Origin: Bacteroidales bacterium | Lineage (GTDB): Bacteria; Bacteroidota; Bacteroidia; Bacteroidales; NBLH01 | Assembly: GCA_016937695.1 (NCBI GenBank) | Contig: JAFGWC010000080.1 | Coordinates: 1 to 47,837 of the forward strand | DNA: 47,837 nucleotides | Reading direction: 5' to 3' | In this document: positions 1-7,571 of the stretch, piece after piece | How the letters are laid out: the number at the start of each line of letters is the position of its first letter | How positions within the stretch are numbered: position 1 is the stretch's first letter | Position numbers and translations under genes: made by a program | Notes under the pieces: generated by a model | What the model was told of the DNA's origin: nothing | Database searches by the model: none | Seen by the model: only the letters and a program-made list of their open reading frames with translations

Positions 1-1
1 A

Positions 2-655
2 CTAATTGCAGCAGAAAAAGCTCAATTGGAAAAAGAATTAGCTGAAAAAGAAGCTAAAGAAAAAGAACGCCAATTAGCAGAAGAAAAACGAAAAAATCTA
101 ATTGAATTAGAAAAGAAAAAGCATGAAGAATATTTGGCTGAAATAAATGTTGTTGATTACAAAGGGAAAGATATTTCTAGTGAAAACAAATTTAAAGAAC
201 AAGAAGAATTATTTATTAAAGAAATTGAAAAATACGTTGTAAATAAAAACTGGGATTTAGTTATTGAAACATGTAATGCTGCAATAGAACAAATTCCAAA
301 TTTTTATTGGGCTTATTATCGATTAAGTACAGCTGAAGGAAATAGAGGTAACTTTGAAAATGTTATTAAATATTGCTCAAAGTCCATTGAACTAAATTCA
401 GATTTTGCCGAATCGTTTTATAATAGAGCAACTGCTAATTTTTTCAAAAAAAATTATCAAGATGCTATTTCTGATTATGAAAAATCAATAGAACTAGAAT
501 CTTCAAATATTGCTGAAGCATATTTTAATAAAGGCTTATGTTTTCAAAAGTTAGATTTAAATAAAAAAGCTTATAGAGAATTTTTAAAAGCAAAAGATTT
601 TGGAAGTAAAAAAGCAGAAGAGCTGATAATATTGCAATATATGAATAAACAGTAG
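2..655 (+). CDS. Coiled-coil / TPR-repeat protein, N-terminus cut by window edge
   Basis: The reading frame is open to the left edge, so this is the 3' part of a longer gene; a TTG at 26 could be read as a start but the frame runs on upstream with the same composition. The first 60 or so residues are almost pure Ala/Glu/Lys/Leu/Gln, typical of a long coiled coil. From about residue 75 there are at least three tetratricopeptide (TPR) units, recognisable by the W-AYYRLS, A-SFYNRATANF and AYFNKGLC type helices. TPR arrays mediate protein-protein contacts; no catalytic motif is visible, so the partner and role are unknown. The stop codon at 653-655 falls inside the terminal helix of the convergent RNase P RNA gene. 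Sure that it is a real gene; function not assigned. Confidence 0.75.
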   Translation, partial: LIAAEKAQLEKELAEKEAKEKERQLAEEKRKNLIELEKKKHEEYLAEINVVDYKGKDISSENKFKEQEELFIKEIEKYVVNKNWDLVIETCNAAIEQIPNFYWAYYRLSTAEGNRGNFENVIKYCSKSIELNSDFAESFYNRATANFFKKNYQDAISDYEKSIELESSNIAEAYFNKGLCFQKLDLNKKAYREFLKAKDFGSKKAEELIILQYMNKQ

Positions 656-1016
656 GTCTGTAAGCCGGGTTCTGTTTCCACAAAAGTGGATTTCTATCAT
701 TTCTCTAGACCCAACATCACTATTGGGTTCTATCGATCTACCCCCCGACATTGGACGAGCAATCCTTAATTGTCGGTATATTTGATCTTTCAACCCATAA
801 GGTCTACGGCTATATCGGTTGCCCGAAATACCGGTGAGCTCTTACCTCACCTTTTCACCCTTTCTTCATTACAATAAATTGTAGCAAAGTGGTTATTTTC
901 TGTTAAACTAGCTATCCTTTCGCAAAGATCTTCCCGTTAGGAAGTATGGCGCTCTGTGTTGCCCGGACTTTCCTCTGATTAATAAAATTTAACCAGCGAT
1001 AGAACAACCTACTGTT
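648..1016 (-). ncRNA. rnpB: RNase P RNA (class A)
   Basis: RNase P RNA is the catalytic subunit that trims the 5' leader from pre-tRNAs. Read on the minus strand, the conserved blocks occur in the right order: GAGGAAAGTCCGGGC soon after the 5' end, the GGTGAAAAGGTGAGGTAAGAG region in the middle, and ACAGAACCCGGCTTACAG close to the 3' end. The two ends pair perfectly (AACAGTAGGT at the 5' end, ACCTACTGTT at the 3' end), forming helix P1 and setting the boundaries at 1016 and 648. A short reading frame across 584-793 on this strand is a by-product of the RNA. The 3' end overlaps the stop codon of the convergent TPR gene by about 8 bases. Confidence 0.95.
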
Positions 1017-1020
1017 AGTG

Positions 1021-1028
1021 CAAAAGTA
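1021..1028 (-). promoter_or_regulatory. -7 element of the rnpB promoter
   Basis: On the minus strand this reads TACTTTTG, a perfect match to the Bacteroidota -7 consensus TAnnTTTG. It ends five bases before the first base of helix P1 of RNase P RNA, exactly where a transcription start at about 1016 would need it. No clear TTTG is seen at the -33 position. Confidence 0.6.
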
Positions 1029-1242
1029 TAAAATAATATTGGTAGAACTATAATTGTTGAAGTTTTTGTTCTAATTTTAATTTTTTATAAAGTACAATTT
1101 GCAGATATTTGTTTTATTTCAGAAGTAAACAAATTATTACAATTTTACATATAATATTCTATATCATAGCTTTATAAAATTGATATAAATAGCGATTTTA
1201 TATAAAAATATTAGTTGAAACAAAATAATATACTTGAGTTTA

Positions 1243-1273
1243 TTTGTTTAATGCTAAAATATTTATACTTTTG
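1243..1273 (+). promoter_or_regulatory. Promoter of the rpsF-rpsR-rplI operon
   Basis: TTTG at 1243-1246 and TACTTTTG at 1266-1273, separated by 19 bases, match both halves of the Bacteroidota primary-sigma promoter (TTTG / TAnnTTTG). The predicted start near 1279 would give a leader of about 30 bases before rpsF. This is one of the two best promoter matches in the window and suits a highly expressed ribosomal-protein operon. Confidence 0.7.
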
Positions 1274-1310
1274 CGAGCTCAAAATTAGTATTAATTAAAT
1301 TATTTTTATT

Positions 1311-1661
1311 ATGAATCGTTACGAAACCGTTTTCATTGTAACTCCCGTTTTGTCTGAAGCACAGATGAAGGAAGCGGTAGATAAATTCAGAAATGTTCTG
1401 ATTGATTCAGGAGCAAATATTGTTCATGAAGAAAATTGGGGACTAAGAAAATTAGCCTACCCAATTCAACATAAATCTACCGGATTTTATTATTTGATAG
1501 AATTTGAAGCCGAAGGTTCTCTTATTGAAAAACTTGAAATTCAATTTAGGCGAGATGAAAAAATTATTCGATTCTTAAATATGAGAATGGATAAATACGC
1601 TATTGAATATAGTGAGAAAAAACGTAAAATGAAAAAAGAAGAAATTAAGGAGGAGAAATAA
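1311..1661 (+). CDS. rpsF: 30S ribosomal protein bS6
   Basis: Small-subunit ribosomal protein that binds 16S rRNA as a heterodimer with bS18. The N-terminus ([16 protein letters not shown]) and the [18 protein letters not shown] segment are diagnostic of bS6; 116 residues is within the family range. The C-terminal tail is charged and ends KKEEIKEEK. In other bacteria RimK adds glutamates to the bS6 tail, and a rimK gene lies in this window at 41055. The stop codon overlaps the rpsR start by one base (TAATG), so the two are translationally coupled. The last codons use AAG GAG GAG, whereas the Lys-Glu pairs just before use AAA and GAA; that choice creates the Shine-Dalgarno of rpsR. Confidence 0.97.
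   Translation: MNRYETVFIVTPVLSEAQMKEAVDKFRNVLIDSGANIVHEENWGLRKLAYPIQHKSTGFYYLIEFEAEGSLIEKLEIQFRRDEKIIRFLNMRMDKYAIEYSEKKRKMKKEEIKEEK
1647..1653 (+). promoter_or_regulatory. Strong Shine-Dalgarno of rpsR
   Basis: AAGGAGG, fully complementary to the canonical 16S 3' tail, with 7 bases before the rpsR ATG at 1661. It is embedded in the last codons of rpsF. Other starts in the window that I examined have no comparable motif, which fits the general neglect of SD sequences in Bacteroidota and makes this one stand out as regulatory. Confidence 0.75.
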
Positions 1662-1930
1662 TGAGCCAAAGTCAATCAGAAATTAGATACCTTACACCTC
1701 CAACCGTTGAGGTGAAAAAGAAGAAATATTGCCGTTTTAAAAAGAATAAAATTAGATATATCGATTATAAAGATCCTATCTTCTTAAAAAAATTCTTAAA
1801 CGAGCAAGGTAAAATTTTACCTAGAAGATTAACAGGTACGTCTCTTAAATTTCAACGAAAAGTAGCTCAAGCAATTAAGAGAGCGAGACATTTGGCTCTT
1901 TTGCCATACGTAACAGACTTAATGAAATAA
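1661..1930 (+). CDS. rpsR: 30S ribosomal protein bS18
   Basis: Basic 89-residue small-subunit protein that docks on bS6 at the 30S platform. The segments [40 protein letters not shown] and [11 protein letters not shown] are the bS18 signature. It has an N-terminal extension with a Lys-rich stretch before [10 protein letters not shown]. It starts one base inside the rpsF stop codon and has a perfect SD, unlike its neighbours. In structures of Bacteroidota ribosomes bS18, bS6 and bS21 form a pocket that hides the anti-SD; a strong SD on bS18 itself therefore suggests feedback control, an inference discussed in the findings. Confidence 0.97.
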   Translation: MSQSQSEIRYLTPPTVEVKKKKYCRFKKNKIRYIDYKDPIFLKKFLNEQGKILPRRLTGTSLKFQRKVAQAIKRARHLALLPYVTDLMK

Positions 1931-1961
1931 TCTGTTTTTTTTTTAGTAGAATTATTAATTC

Positions 1962-1978
1962 AGCTGTTATTAGCAGCT
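1962..1978 (+). other. Small hairpin in the rpsR-rplI gap
   Basis: AGCTGT and GCAGCT flank a five-base loop TATTA (six pairs including one U-G), ending 14 bases before the rplI start. It follows a run of T at 1934-1944. It could tune rplI translation or be an RNA-processing site; it lacks a following T-tract, so it is not an intrinsic terminator. Confidence 0.35.
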
Positions 1979-1992
1979 AAAAATTAAATGAA

Positions 1993-2439
1993 ATGGAAGT
2001 TATTTTAAAACAAGATATAACCAAAATTGGCCTAAAAGACGATATCGTTGAGGTTAAAAACGGCTATGGCAGAAATTTCCTTATTCCAAAGGGTTTTGCT
2101 ATTTTAGCTACAAAAATGGCCAAAAAAGTTCATGCTGAAAATTTAAAGCAAAGAGCTCATAAAGAAGAGAAAATTAAAAAAAATGCTTATGAATTAGCAG
2201 ATAAATTAAAAAATCAAATAATTAAAATTGGTGCTAAAACTAGTACTACTGGTAAAATATTTGGTTCTGTTAATACTATTCAAATAGCTGATATTCTTAG
2301 TCAACAAGGCTTTGAGCTAGATAGAAAGAGAATTTATATCAAAGAAAAAGAAATCAAAGAAGTTGGTAATTACACCGTGTTAATTAAATTACACAGAGAG
2401 GTTGAAGTAGAATTAGCTTTTGAAGTTTTTTCCGAATAA
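1993..2439 (+). CDS. rplI: 50S ribosomal protein bL9
   Basis: Large-subunit protein with two globular domains joined by a long helix. The N-terminal domain shows MEVILKQDITKIGLKDDIVEVKNGYGRNFLIPKGFA, compared with the classic bL9 pattern of V-L...G..G....V..GYARN-L-P.G.A. The central Lys/Glu/Ala-rich helix and the C-terminal domain with GKIFGSVNT and VELAFEVF are present. At 148 residues it is full length. It is the last gene of the rpsF operon and is followed by an intrinsic terminator. An ATG five bases upstream (1988) is out of frame. Confidence 0.97.
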   Translation: MEVILKQDITKIGLKDDIVEVKNGYGRNFLIPKGFAILATKMAKKVHAENLKQRAHKEEKIKKNAYELADKLKNQIIKIGAKTSTTGKIFGSVNTIQIADILSQQGFELDRKRIYIKEKEIKEVGNYTVLIKLHREVEVELAFEVFSE

Positions 2440-2460
2440 AATTTATCAATCTAAAATATG

Positions 2461-2492
2461 AAGGCGAAGCATTTTAATGTTTCGCCTTTTTT
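2461..2492 (+). terminator. Intrinsic terminator after rplI
   Basis: AAGGCGAA and TTTCGCCTT pair around a loop of about ten bases and run into a T-tract, closing the rpsF-rpsR-rplI operon. Confidence 0.8.
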
Positions 2493-2614
2493 TATTTGCT
2501 TTTTTTCGCAGAATGTTTAATAAGATGTTTGTAAAAAAAACATTAACTTCAGTTTGGTTTTAATATTTTTTACTATGTTTATAGCTTAATTTATAATGAA
2601 ATTTAGAACAAAAA

Positions 2615-4036
2615 ATGAAAATTGAACTTCACTGGCAAATTCTTATTGGATTAATCTTTGGAATTATATTCGGAATAATTTTTCCTACAAATTTTAAATT
2701 GACGAATGAAGCTATAGCTAGGTTAGAAGAAAAACAAATACCTAGCGAACTTATATTTCAATTAAAAGAAAGCGAGAAAAACTTTGTTGAAACAGAAACA
2801 GAATTTCTTAAAAGTATTCATCAGTTAATAGGAGAAAAAGAATATGCTAAATATGAAAAAAGTATATTAAAAGAATCTGCATATAATCCATATTTACCTT
2901 ATGTTAGTTGGATGGGCGATTTATTTATGAGAGCATTAAAAATGATTATTGTGCCTTTAATTTTAACTTCAATTATTTCTGGAGTTGCAAATATTGGTAC
3001 GGCTGATAATTTGGGTAGATTAGGTGTTAAAACCATGGTTTACTATATGTTAACAAGTACACTTGCAATTTTAATAGGGTTGTTTTTTGTGAATGTTCTA
3101 AAACCCGGTGTAGGAGTTGATATAGGATTAAGCAATTCAGTTGATAGTCTTGATATTGTTAGGCTCTCGTTCAGTGATACTTTAATGAATATTGTACCAA
3201 CAAATATATTTAAAGCTTTTACTGAAGGAAATATGCTTTCTATTATATTTTTCTCAATATTTTTCGGTTATTTTATAACCAGAGTATCAGATAAATACAG
3301 GCTTTTCTTAACTACTTTCTTTAACTCTGCTTTTGAAGTAATGATGAAATTAACCTATTTCATTATACTTTTCACGCCTATTGGAATATTGGGAATTGTA
3401 GCTTCTGTTGTTTCTGAACAAGCCGGAGATATTAATAAATTATATACTTTAGCTGCAAGCATGGGAACGTATATGTTTACTGTGATTATCTCACTTTTTT
3501 TTCATGCAGTTATAACTTTACCATTAATTATGAAATATGGGTTTAAAGCTAATCCATGGGCTCATTTTAAAGCAATGAGAAGTGCTTTATTAACAGCTTT
3601 TTCTACTTCATCATCTGGTGCAACTCTTTCTTTAACAATGAGTTCTGTTCAAGAAAATAGTGGAGTTTCAAATAAAATATCTAGTTTTACTTTACCTTTG
3701 GGAGCAACAATAAATATGGATGGAACTGCTCTTTATGAATGTATTGCTGCAATTTTTATTGCGCAGGCATATGGAATCGAATTAAGCATACTTGACCAGT
3801 TAATTGTTGTAGCAACAGCACTTTTAGCTTCTGTTGGAGCAGCTGGAATTCCAATGGCCGGTTTGGTAATGATTACAATAATTCTGACTGCAGTTGGATT
3901 ACCTCTTGAAGGTGTTGGGCTTATTTTAGCAGTCGATAGAATTCTAGACATGTTTAGGACTTCAGTAAATGTATGGAGTGATAGCTGTGGTGCTGTTATA
4001 GTTGCAAAATCTGAGGGTGAAGTTTTAAATGTATAA
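2615..4036 (+). CDS. Dicarboxylate/amino acid:cation symporter (DAACS family)
   Basis: Inner-membrane secondary transporter of the GltPh/GltT/DctA family that takes up dicarboxylates or acidic/neutral amino acids with Na+ or H+. Family landmarks are all there: the Ser-rich hairpin HP1 (STSSSGATLSLTMS, about residues 330-343), the NMDGT motif of TM7 (TINMDGTALYE), the HP2 segment (GAAGIPMAGLVM) and the TM8 signature DRILDMFRTSVNVWSDSCGA. The length of 473 exceeds the common 410-430 because about 60 residues of charged helix-forming sequence are inserted between TM1 and TM2 (about residues 28-88). The gene stands alone between the ribosomal operon and the bat cluster. The substrate cannot be decided from the sequence; Asp in DRILDMFRTSVNVWSD is compatible with an acidic or a neutral substrate. 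Confidence 0.92.
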   Translation: MKIELHWQILIGLIFGIIFGIIFPTNFKLTNEAIARLEEKQIPSELIFQLKESEKNFVETETEFLKSIHQLIGEKEYAKYEKSILKESAYNPYLPYVSWMGDLFMRALKMIIVPLILTSIISGVANIGTADNLGRLGVKTMVYYMLTSTLAILIGLFFVNVLKPGVGVDIGLSNSVDSLDIVRLSFSDTLMNIVPTNIFKAFTEGNMLSIIFFSIFFGYFITRVSDKYRLFLTTFFNSAFEVMMKLTYFIILFTPIGILGIVASVVSEQAGDINKLYTLAASMGTYMFTVIISLFFHAVITLPLIMKYGFKANPWAHFKAMRSALLTAFSTSSSGATLSLTMSSVQENSGVSNKISSFTLPLGATINMDGTALYECIAAIFIAQAYGIELSILDQLIVVATALLASVGAAGIPMAGLVMITIILTAVGLPLEGVGLILAVDRILDMFRTSVNVWSDSCGAVIVAKSEGEVLNV

Positions 4037-4172
4037 CACTTTTTTTCCTAAATTAAATATTTTTGTTTATATATGTAAAAAAACATCATTGTTTAAGATT
4101 TTGTTTTTCATCTATAAAAACTAATGGCTTGAATATTAGTGATTTAGCATAAATTTTTTAGTTGTATTTATA

Positions 4173-4218
4173 AGTTAAAAAAAGTTAAAGTTTATTTAAA
4201 AAATTCTAAAACACTTTG
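4173..4218 (+). promoter_or_regulatory. Candidate bat-cluster promoter with paired AGTTAA sites
   Basis: Two AGTTAA hexamers start at 4173 and 4183 (10-bp step), and ACACTTTG at 4211-4218 resembles the -7 consensus TAnnTTTG with one mismatch. The distance from the second hexamer to the -7 is 22 bases. The same hexamer in the same phasing occurs four times at 45234-45271. In DNA this AT-rich a pair could be chance, so this is a weak call. Confidence 0.3.
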
Positions 4219-4287
4219 CTTTTAGACTTCTCATTTATACATTTGTTCTACAAGTCAATATTAAATAACAACAATTAGTAATAACCT

Positions 4288-5283
4288 ATGAATCAAACAG
4301 ATAATTTAAAAGAATTGAATGAACGCATTCAAAAGGAAAGTTCCATAGTAGATTTAATATCTATGGAGATGAATAAAGTTATTATTGGGCAAAATCATTT
4401 AATTGAAAGTCTTTTAATAGGCTTATTAACCAAAGGACATATTTTACTAGAAGGTGTTCCTGGCTTAGCTAAAACACTAGCTATTAACACATTAGCTAAT
4501 ATAATTGATGCAAAATTTAGCAGAATCCAGTTTACTCCGGATTTATTACCTGCCGATTTACTTGGTACGATGATTTATAGCCAGAAGAAAGAAGAATTTA
4601 TTGTAAAAAAAGGACCTGTTTTTTCAAATTTTATTTTAGCTGATGAAATAAACAGATCGCCTGCAAAAGTACAAAGTGCATTATTGGAAGCTATGCAAGA
4701 AAAGCAAATTACAATAGGCTCAGAAACTTTTAAATTAGAGGAACCTTTTTTAGTTCTTGCAACTCAAAATCCAATTGAGCAAGAAGGAACTTATCCATTA
4801 CCTGAAGCACAGGTTGATAGATTTATGTTAAAAGTTATTATCAATTATCCTAAATTTGAAGAAGAAAAGCTTATTGTAAGAGAAAATCTTGCTAAAACTT
4901 TTCCTAAAGCAAATAAAATTTTAAAATCTGAAGATATTATTAAAGCTCGTGATGTTGTTAGTGATGTTTATATGGATGAAAAAATTGAAAAGTATATTCT
5001 CGATATTGTTTTCGCTACAAGATTTCCCGAAGATTATAATATTAACAAATTTAAAAGTCTAATCGCATTTGGTGGATCGCCTAGAGCTAGTATAAATCTT
5101 GCATTGGCCTCAAAAGCATACGCTTTTATAAAAAGAAGAGGTTATGTAATTCCTGAAGATGTTCGTGCAATTTGTCATGATGTTTTACGCCATAGAATTG
5201 GATTAACATATGAAGCCGAAGCTGAAAATATCACTCAGGAAGAAATAATTAGCGAAATTCTTAATACTGTTGAAGTACCTTAA
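4288..5283 (+). CDS. MoxR-family AAA+ ATPase of the bat cluster
   Basis: AAA+ ATPase thought to act as a chaperone for VWA-domain partners. Walker A is GVPGLAKT at residues 56-63, the usual MoxR variant; Walker B ends ILADE at 116-120 followed by INRSPAKVQSALLEAMQE, the MoxR signature. The ATQNPIEQEGTYPLPEAQ-type sensor-1 and arginine-finger region follows, and the C-terminal lid has GGSPRASINLA. At 331 residues it is full length. It is the first gene of the cluster, with the VWA proteins it probably services (DUF58, BatA, BatB) directly downstream on the same strand. Confidence 0.95.
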   Translation: MNQTDNLKELNERIQKESSIVDLISMEMNKVIIGQNHLIESLLIGLLTKGHILLEGVPGLAKTLAINTLANIIDAKFSRIQFTPDLLPADLLGTMIYSQKKEEFIVKKGPVFSNFILADEINRSPAKVQSALLEAMQEKQITIGSETFKLEEPFLVLATQNPIEQEGTYPLPEAQVDRFMLKVIINYPKFEEEKLIVRENLAKTFPKANKILKSEDIIKARDVVSDVYMDEKIEKYILDIVFATRFPEDYNINKFKSLIAFGGSPRASINLALASKAYAFIKRRGYVIPEDVRAICHDVLRHRIGLTYEAEAENITQEEIISEILNTVEVP

Positions 5284-5305
5284 ATATTGTAATTAGTAAA
5301 TAGAA

Positions 5306-5330
5306 ATAAGTTCCTAATTATAAGTTCCTA
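5306..5330 (+). repeat. Short direct repeat in the bat cluster
   Basis: ATAAGTTCCTA occurs at 5306-5316 and again at 5320-5330, a 14-bp step, in the gap between the MoxR gene and the next small gene. The rest of this gap is also made of near-repeats of TAATTA and AAGTTATTAATTAA. It probably reflects slippage in AT-rich spacer DNA; no function is implied. Confidence 0.5.
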
Positions 5331-5375
5331 TTTAATTACAAGTTATTAATTAACTAATTTCTAGATTAATAGATT

Positions 5376-5624
5376 ATGAAATTAATATTTAAATTAAAAG
5401 CAGATGAAAGAAAATGGGATGTTTATCTATCTGAAATGCTTGGCGAAGAAATAGCAAAAAAATGCTCTTTTGAAGTAGATGCTACTGCATCTGAACATTG
5501 GGCGAGAGTTTTGATTTTAAATTTTAATAATGACAAAGCTTTATTAGACAAGTTAGAAAAGAACGAAAATGTTATTTCTGCTTATTTAGTTGAAAACAAA
5601 GTAATTACTAAGAGAATTAGATAA
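5376..5624 (+). CDS. Small conserved-looking protein in the bat cluster, unknown function
   Basis: An 82-residue cytosolic protein without signal peptide or membrane segment. The composition is balanced, and the pattern of short beta-like strands (MKLIFKLKA, RVLILNF, ISAYLVEN) alternating with two helices suggests a small alpha/beta fold, perhaps ferredoxin-like, as in protease propeptide/inhibitor domains; that resemblance is only impressionistic. It ends with a basic tail (KVITKRIR). It sits 92 bases after the MoxR gene and 10 bases before the DUF58 gene, so it is cotranscribed and its product may act with the MoxR/DUF58 pair. I do not recognise the family with certainty. Confidence 0.75.
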   Translation: MKLIFKLKADERKWDVYLSEMLGEEIAKKCSFEVDATASEHWARVLILNFNNDKALLDKLEKNENVISAYLVENKVITKRIR

Positions 5625-5634
5625 ATATTTCAAA

Positions 5635-6498
5635 GTGGAAACTTCAGAATTATTAAAAAAAGTAAGAAAAGTCGAAATAAAAACTCGAGGTTTATCTAAG
5701 CATATTTTTGCTGGCGAATATCATAGTGCTTTTAAAGGACGTGGTATGGCATTTAGTGAAGTTCGGGAATATCAATATGGAGACGATGTAAGAAATATTG
5801 ACTGGAATGTTACTGCACGTTTTAATCATCCATATATTAAAGTTTTTGAGGAAGAAAGAGAACTTACTGTAATGCTTTTAGTCGATTTAAGCGATTCTAA
5901 AGAATTTGGAAGCAAAACAAGATTGAAAAGAGAAACTATAACTGAATTATCAGCTGTTTTGTCTTTTTCTGCTATTCAAAATAATGATAAAATCGGTGTT
6001 ATATTCTTTAGTGATAAAATTGAAAAATATATTCCGCCCAAAAAAGGTCGTAAACATATTTTAAGAATAATCAGAGAACTTATTGATTTAAGACCTGAAA
6101 ATAAAGGAACTAATATTGCTGAAGCACTTAGATATTTAAATAATATTCAAAAGAAAAGAACAACTGCATTTATTATTTCTGATTTTATTGATCAAGGTTT
6201 TTCAGATGCATTAAAAATTGCAAATCATAAGCATGATCTTATTGCATTACAGGTTTATGATAAAAGAGATACTGAATTACCAAATGTGGGTTTAATCAAA
6301 TTACGTGACGCTGAAACTGATAAATTTATGTGGATTGATACATCTAATAAAAAAATAAGAGATAAATACAGAAATACTTGGATAGAAGCTGAAAAACAAA
6401 TAGTTGAAATTTTCAACAAAACAGGTGTCGATAATGCTAAAATTAGAACCGATGAAGATTATGTTAAGCCATTATTAAAACTTTTTAAACAGAGGTAA
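5635..6498 (+). CDS. DUF58 domain protein of the bat cluster
   Basis: DUF58 proteins carry a VWA-like fold and accompany MoxR ATPases. The start is a GTG; METSELLKKVRKVEIKTR is the usual N-terminus of this family, and no ATG is available upstream before the stop of the previous gene 10 bases away. The signature RGMAFSEVREYQYGDDVRNIDWN, then ARFNHPYIKVFEEERE and LLVDLSDS (an MIDAS-like Asp-x-Ser-x-Ser variant, here DLSDS) are clear. The length of 287 is normal. No membrane segment is seen, so it is probably cytosolic or peripheral. It probably works with the upstream MoxR ATPase. Confidence 0.93.
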   Translation: METSELLKKVRKVEIKTRGLSKHIFAGEYHSAFKGRGMAFSEVREYQYGDDVRNIDWNVTARFNHPYIKVFEEERELTVMLLVDLSDSKEFGSKTRLKRETITELSAVLSFSAIQNNDKIGVIFFSDKIEKYIPPKKGRKHILRIIRELIDLRPENKGTNIAEALRYLNNIQKKRTTAFIISDFIDQGFSDALKIANHKHDLIALQVYDKRDTELPNVGLIKLRDAETDKFMWIDTSNKKIRDKYRNTWIEAEKQIVEIFNKTGVDNAKIRTDEDYVKPLLKLFKQR

Positions 6499-6506
6499 AG
6501 ATAAAG

Positions 6507-7535
6507 ATGAGAGGATTTTTAAAAATATTTTGTATTGGTTTTTGTGTTATTTTTTTCCTTTTAATCAATAATAACATAAATGCTCAAGAAGTAAGTGCCA
6601 AATTAGATACTTTTCAAATAGAAATTGGCGATCAGGTTTATTTATATCTGTCTGTAAGTCAGGATGATAATGAAATTGTTAAATTTCCCGATTTAAAAGA
6701 TAATATAATTGATGGAGTTGAAATAATTTCAAAATCTACAATTGATACAAATAAACTTGCTAATGGAAAATTAAATTTGAAACAAAGCTTATTAATTACT
6801 TCATTTGAAGATAGTTTGTATTTTATTCCGCCTTTCCCATTTATATCAGGAAAAGATACATTATATACTAATTCATTAAGTTTTGATGTACTTATGATGC
6901 GTATTGATTCTGCTACTGTTTCTAAAATAGACACTAATCAGATCTTAAGAATCTTTGATGTTAAAGAGCCAATAAAAACACCTTTTACTTTTGAAGAATT
7001 TTTAAAAAACTATTATTTGTATATGATAGGAATTTTAGCTTTAGCATTAATTACGTTTCTAATTTGGTATTATATAAAGAAAAAAAGAGAGAATAAACCA
7101 TTAATTGAGATTAAAAAACCACAAGAACCTGCTCATATTATTGCTTTAAGAAAATTAGGAAATCTTAAAGAGAAAAAATTATGGCAATCTGGTAAAGAAA
7201 AGGCTTATTATTCTGAACTTACTGATATAATAAGAGAATATATTAAAAACAGATTTAATATCCACACATTTGAAAAGACTAGCTATCAATTATTAGAAAA
7301 CATAAAGATTTCAAAAATCGTTGATAATGAGAGATATAATGAATTATCAAATCTTTTAAACTTATCAGATTTAGCGAAATTTGCTAAGTACAAACCTTTG
7401 CCGGATGAAAATGATTTAAGCATGAAAAATGCAATCATTTTTATAAAAGAAACATTAGTTGAAAAAAAAGAAGTTAAAAATGATGATGAAAATTCTAATG
7501 TTATTGAGAATATTGAAAATAATATTCAAAATTAA
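6507..7535 (+). CDS. DUF4381-like membrane protein of the bat cluster
   Basis: A 342-residue envelope protein: N-terminal signal sequence (about residues 1-26, ending NINA), an extracytoplasmic beta-rich region to about 170, a single transmembrane helix (YLYMIGILALALITFLIWYYI, about 171-190), and a cytosolic helical tail. The tail contains the stretch AYYSELTDIIREYIKNRFNI, resembling the DUF4381 and BatD C-terminal regions in which TDIIR-Y-..RF is recurrent. Its layout therefore mirrors BatD on a smaller scale. It begins 8 bases after the DUF58 stop, and such a gene between DUF58 and BatA is common in Bacteroidota. Role unknown; probably a membrane partner of the VWA proteins. The last 30 residues are Asn/Glu-rich and look disordered. 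Confidence 0.8.
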   Translation: MRGFLKIFCIGFCVIFFLLINNNINAQEVSAKLDTFQIEIGDQVYLYLSVSQDDNEIVKFPDLKDNIIDGVEIISKSTIDTNKLANGKLNLKQSLLITSFEDSLYFIPPFPFISGKDTLYTNSLSFDVLMMRIDSATVSKIDTNQILRIFDVKEPIKTPFTFEEFLKNYYLYMIGILALALITFLIWYYIKKKRENKPLIEIKKPQEPAHIIALRKLGNLKEKKLWQSGKEKAYYSELTDIIREYIKNRFNIHTFEKTSYQLLENIKISKIVDNERYNELSNLLNLSDLAKFAKYKPLPDENDLSMKNAIIFIKETLVEKKEVKNDDENSNVIENIENNIQN

Positions 7536-7571
7536 AATCTTTCGGGTAATATTTTAATTAAGTATTTAAAA

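Noticed and set aside
584-793. Minus-strand 69-codon frame
   Set aside because: It lies inside the RNase P RNA gene, covering its conserved 3' part; the frame is a by-product of the RNA.
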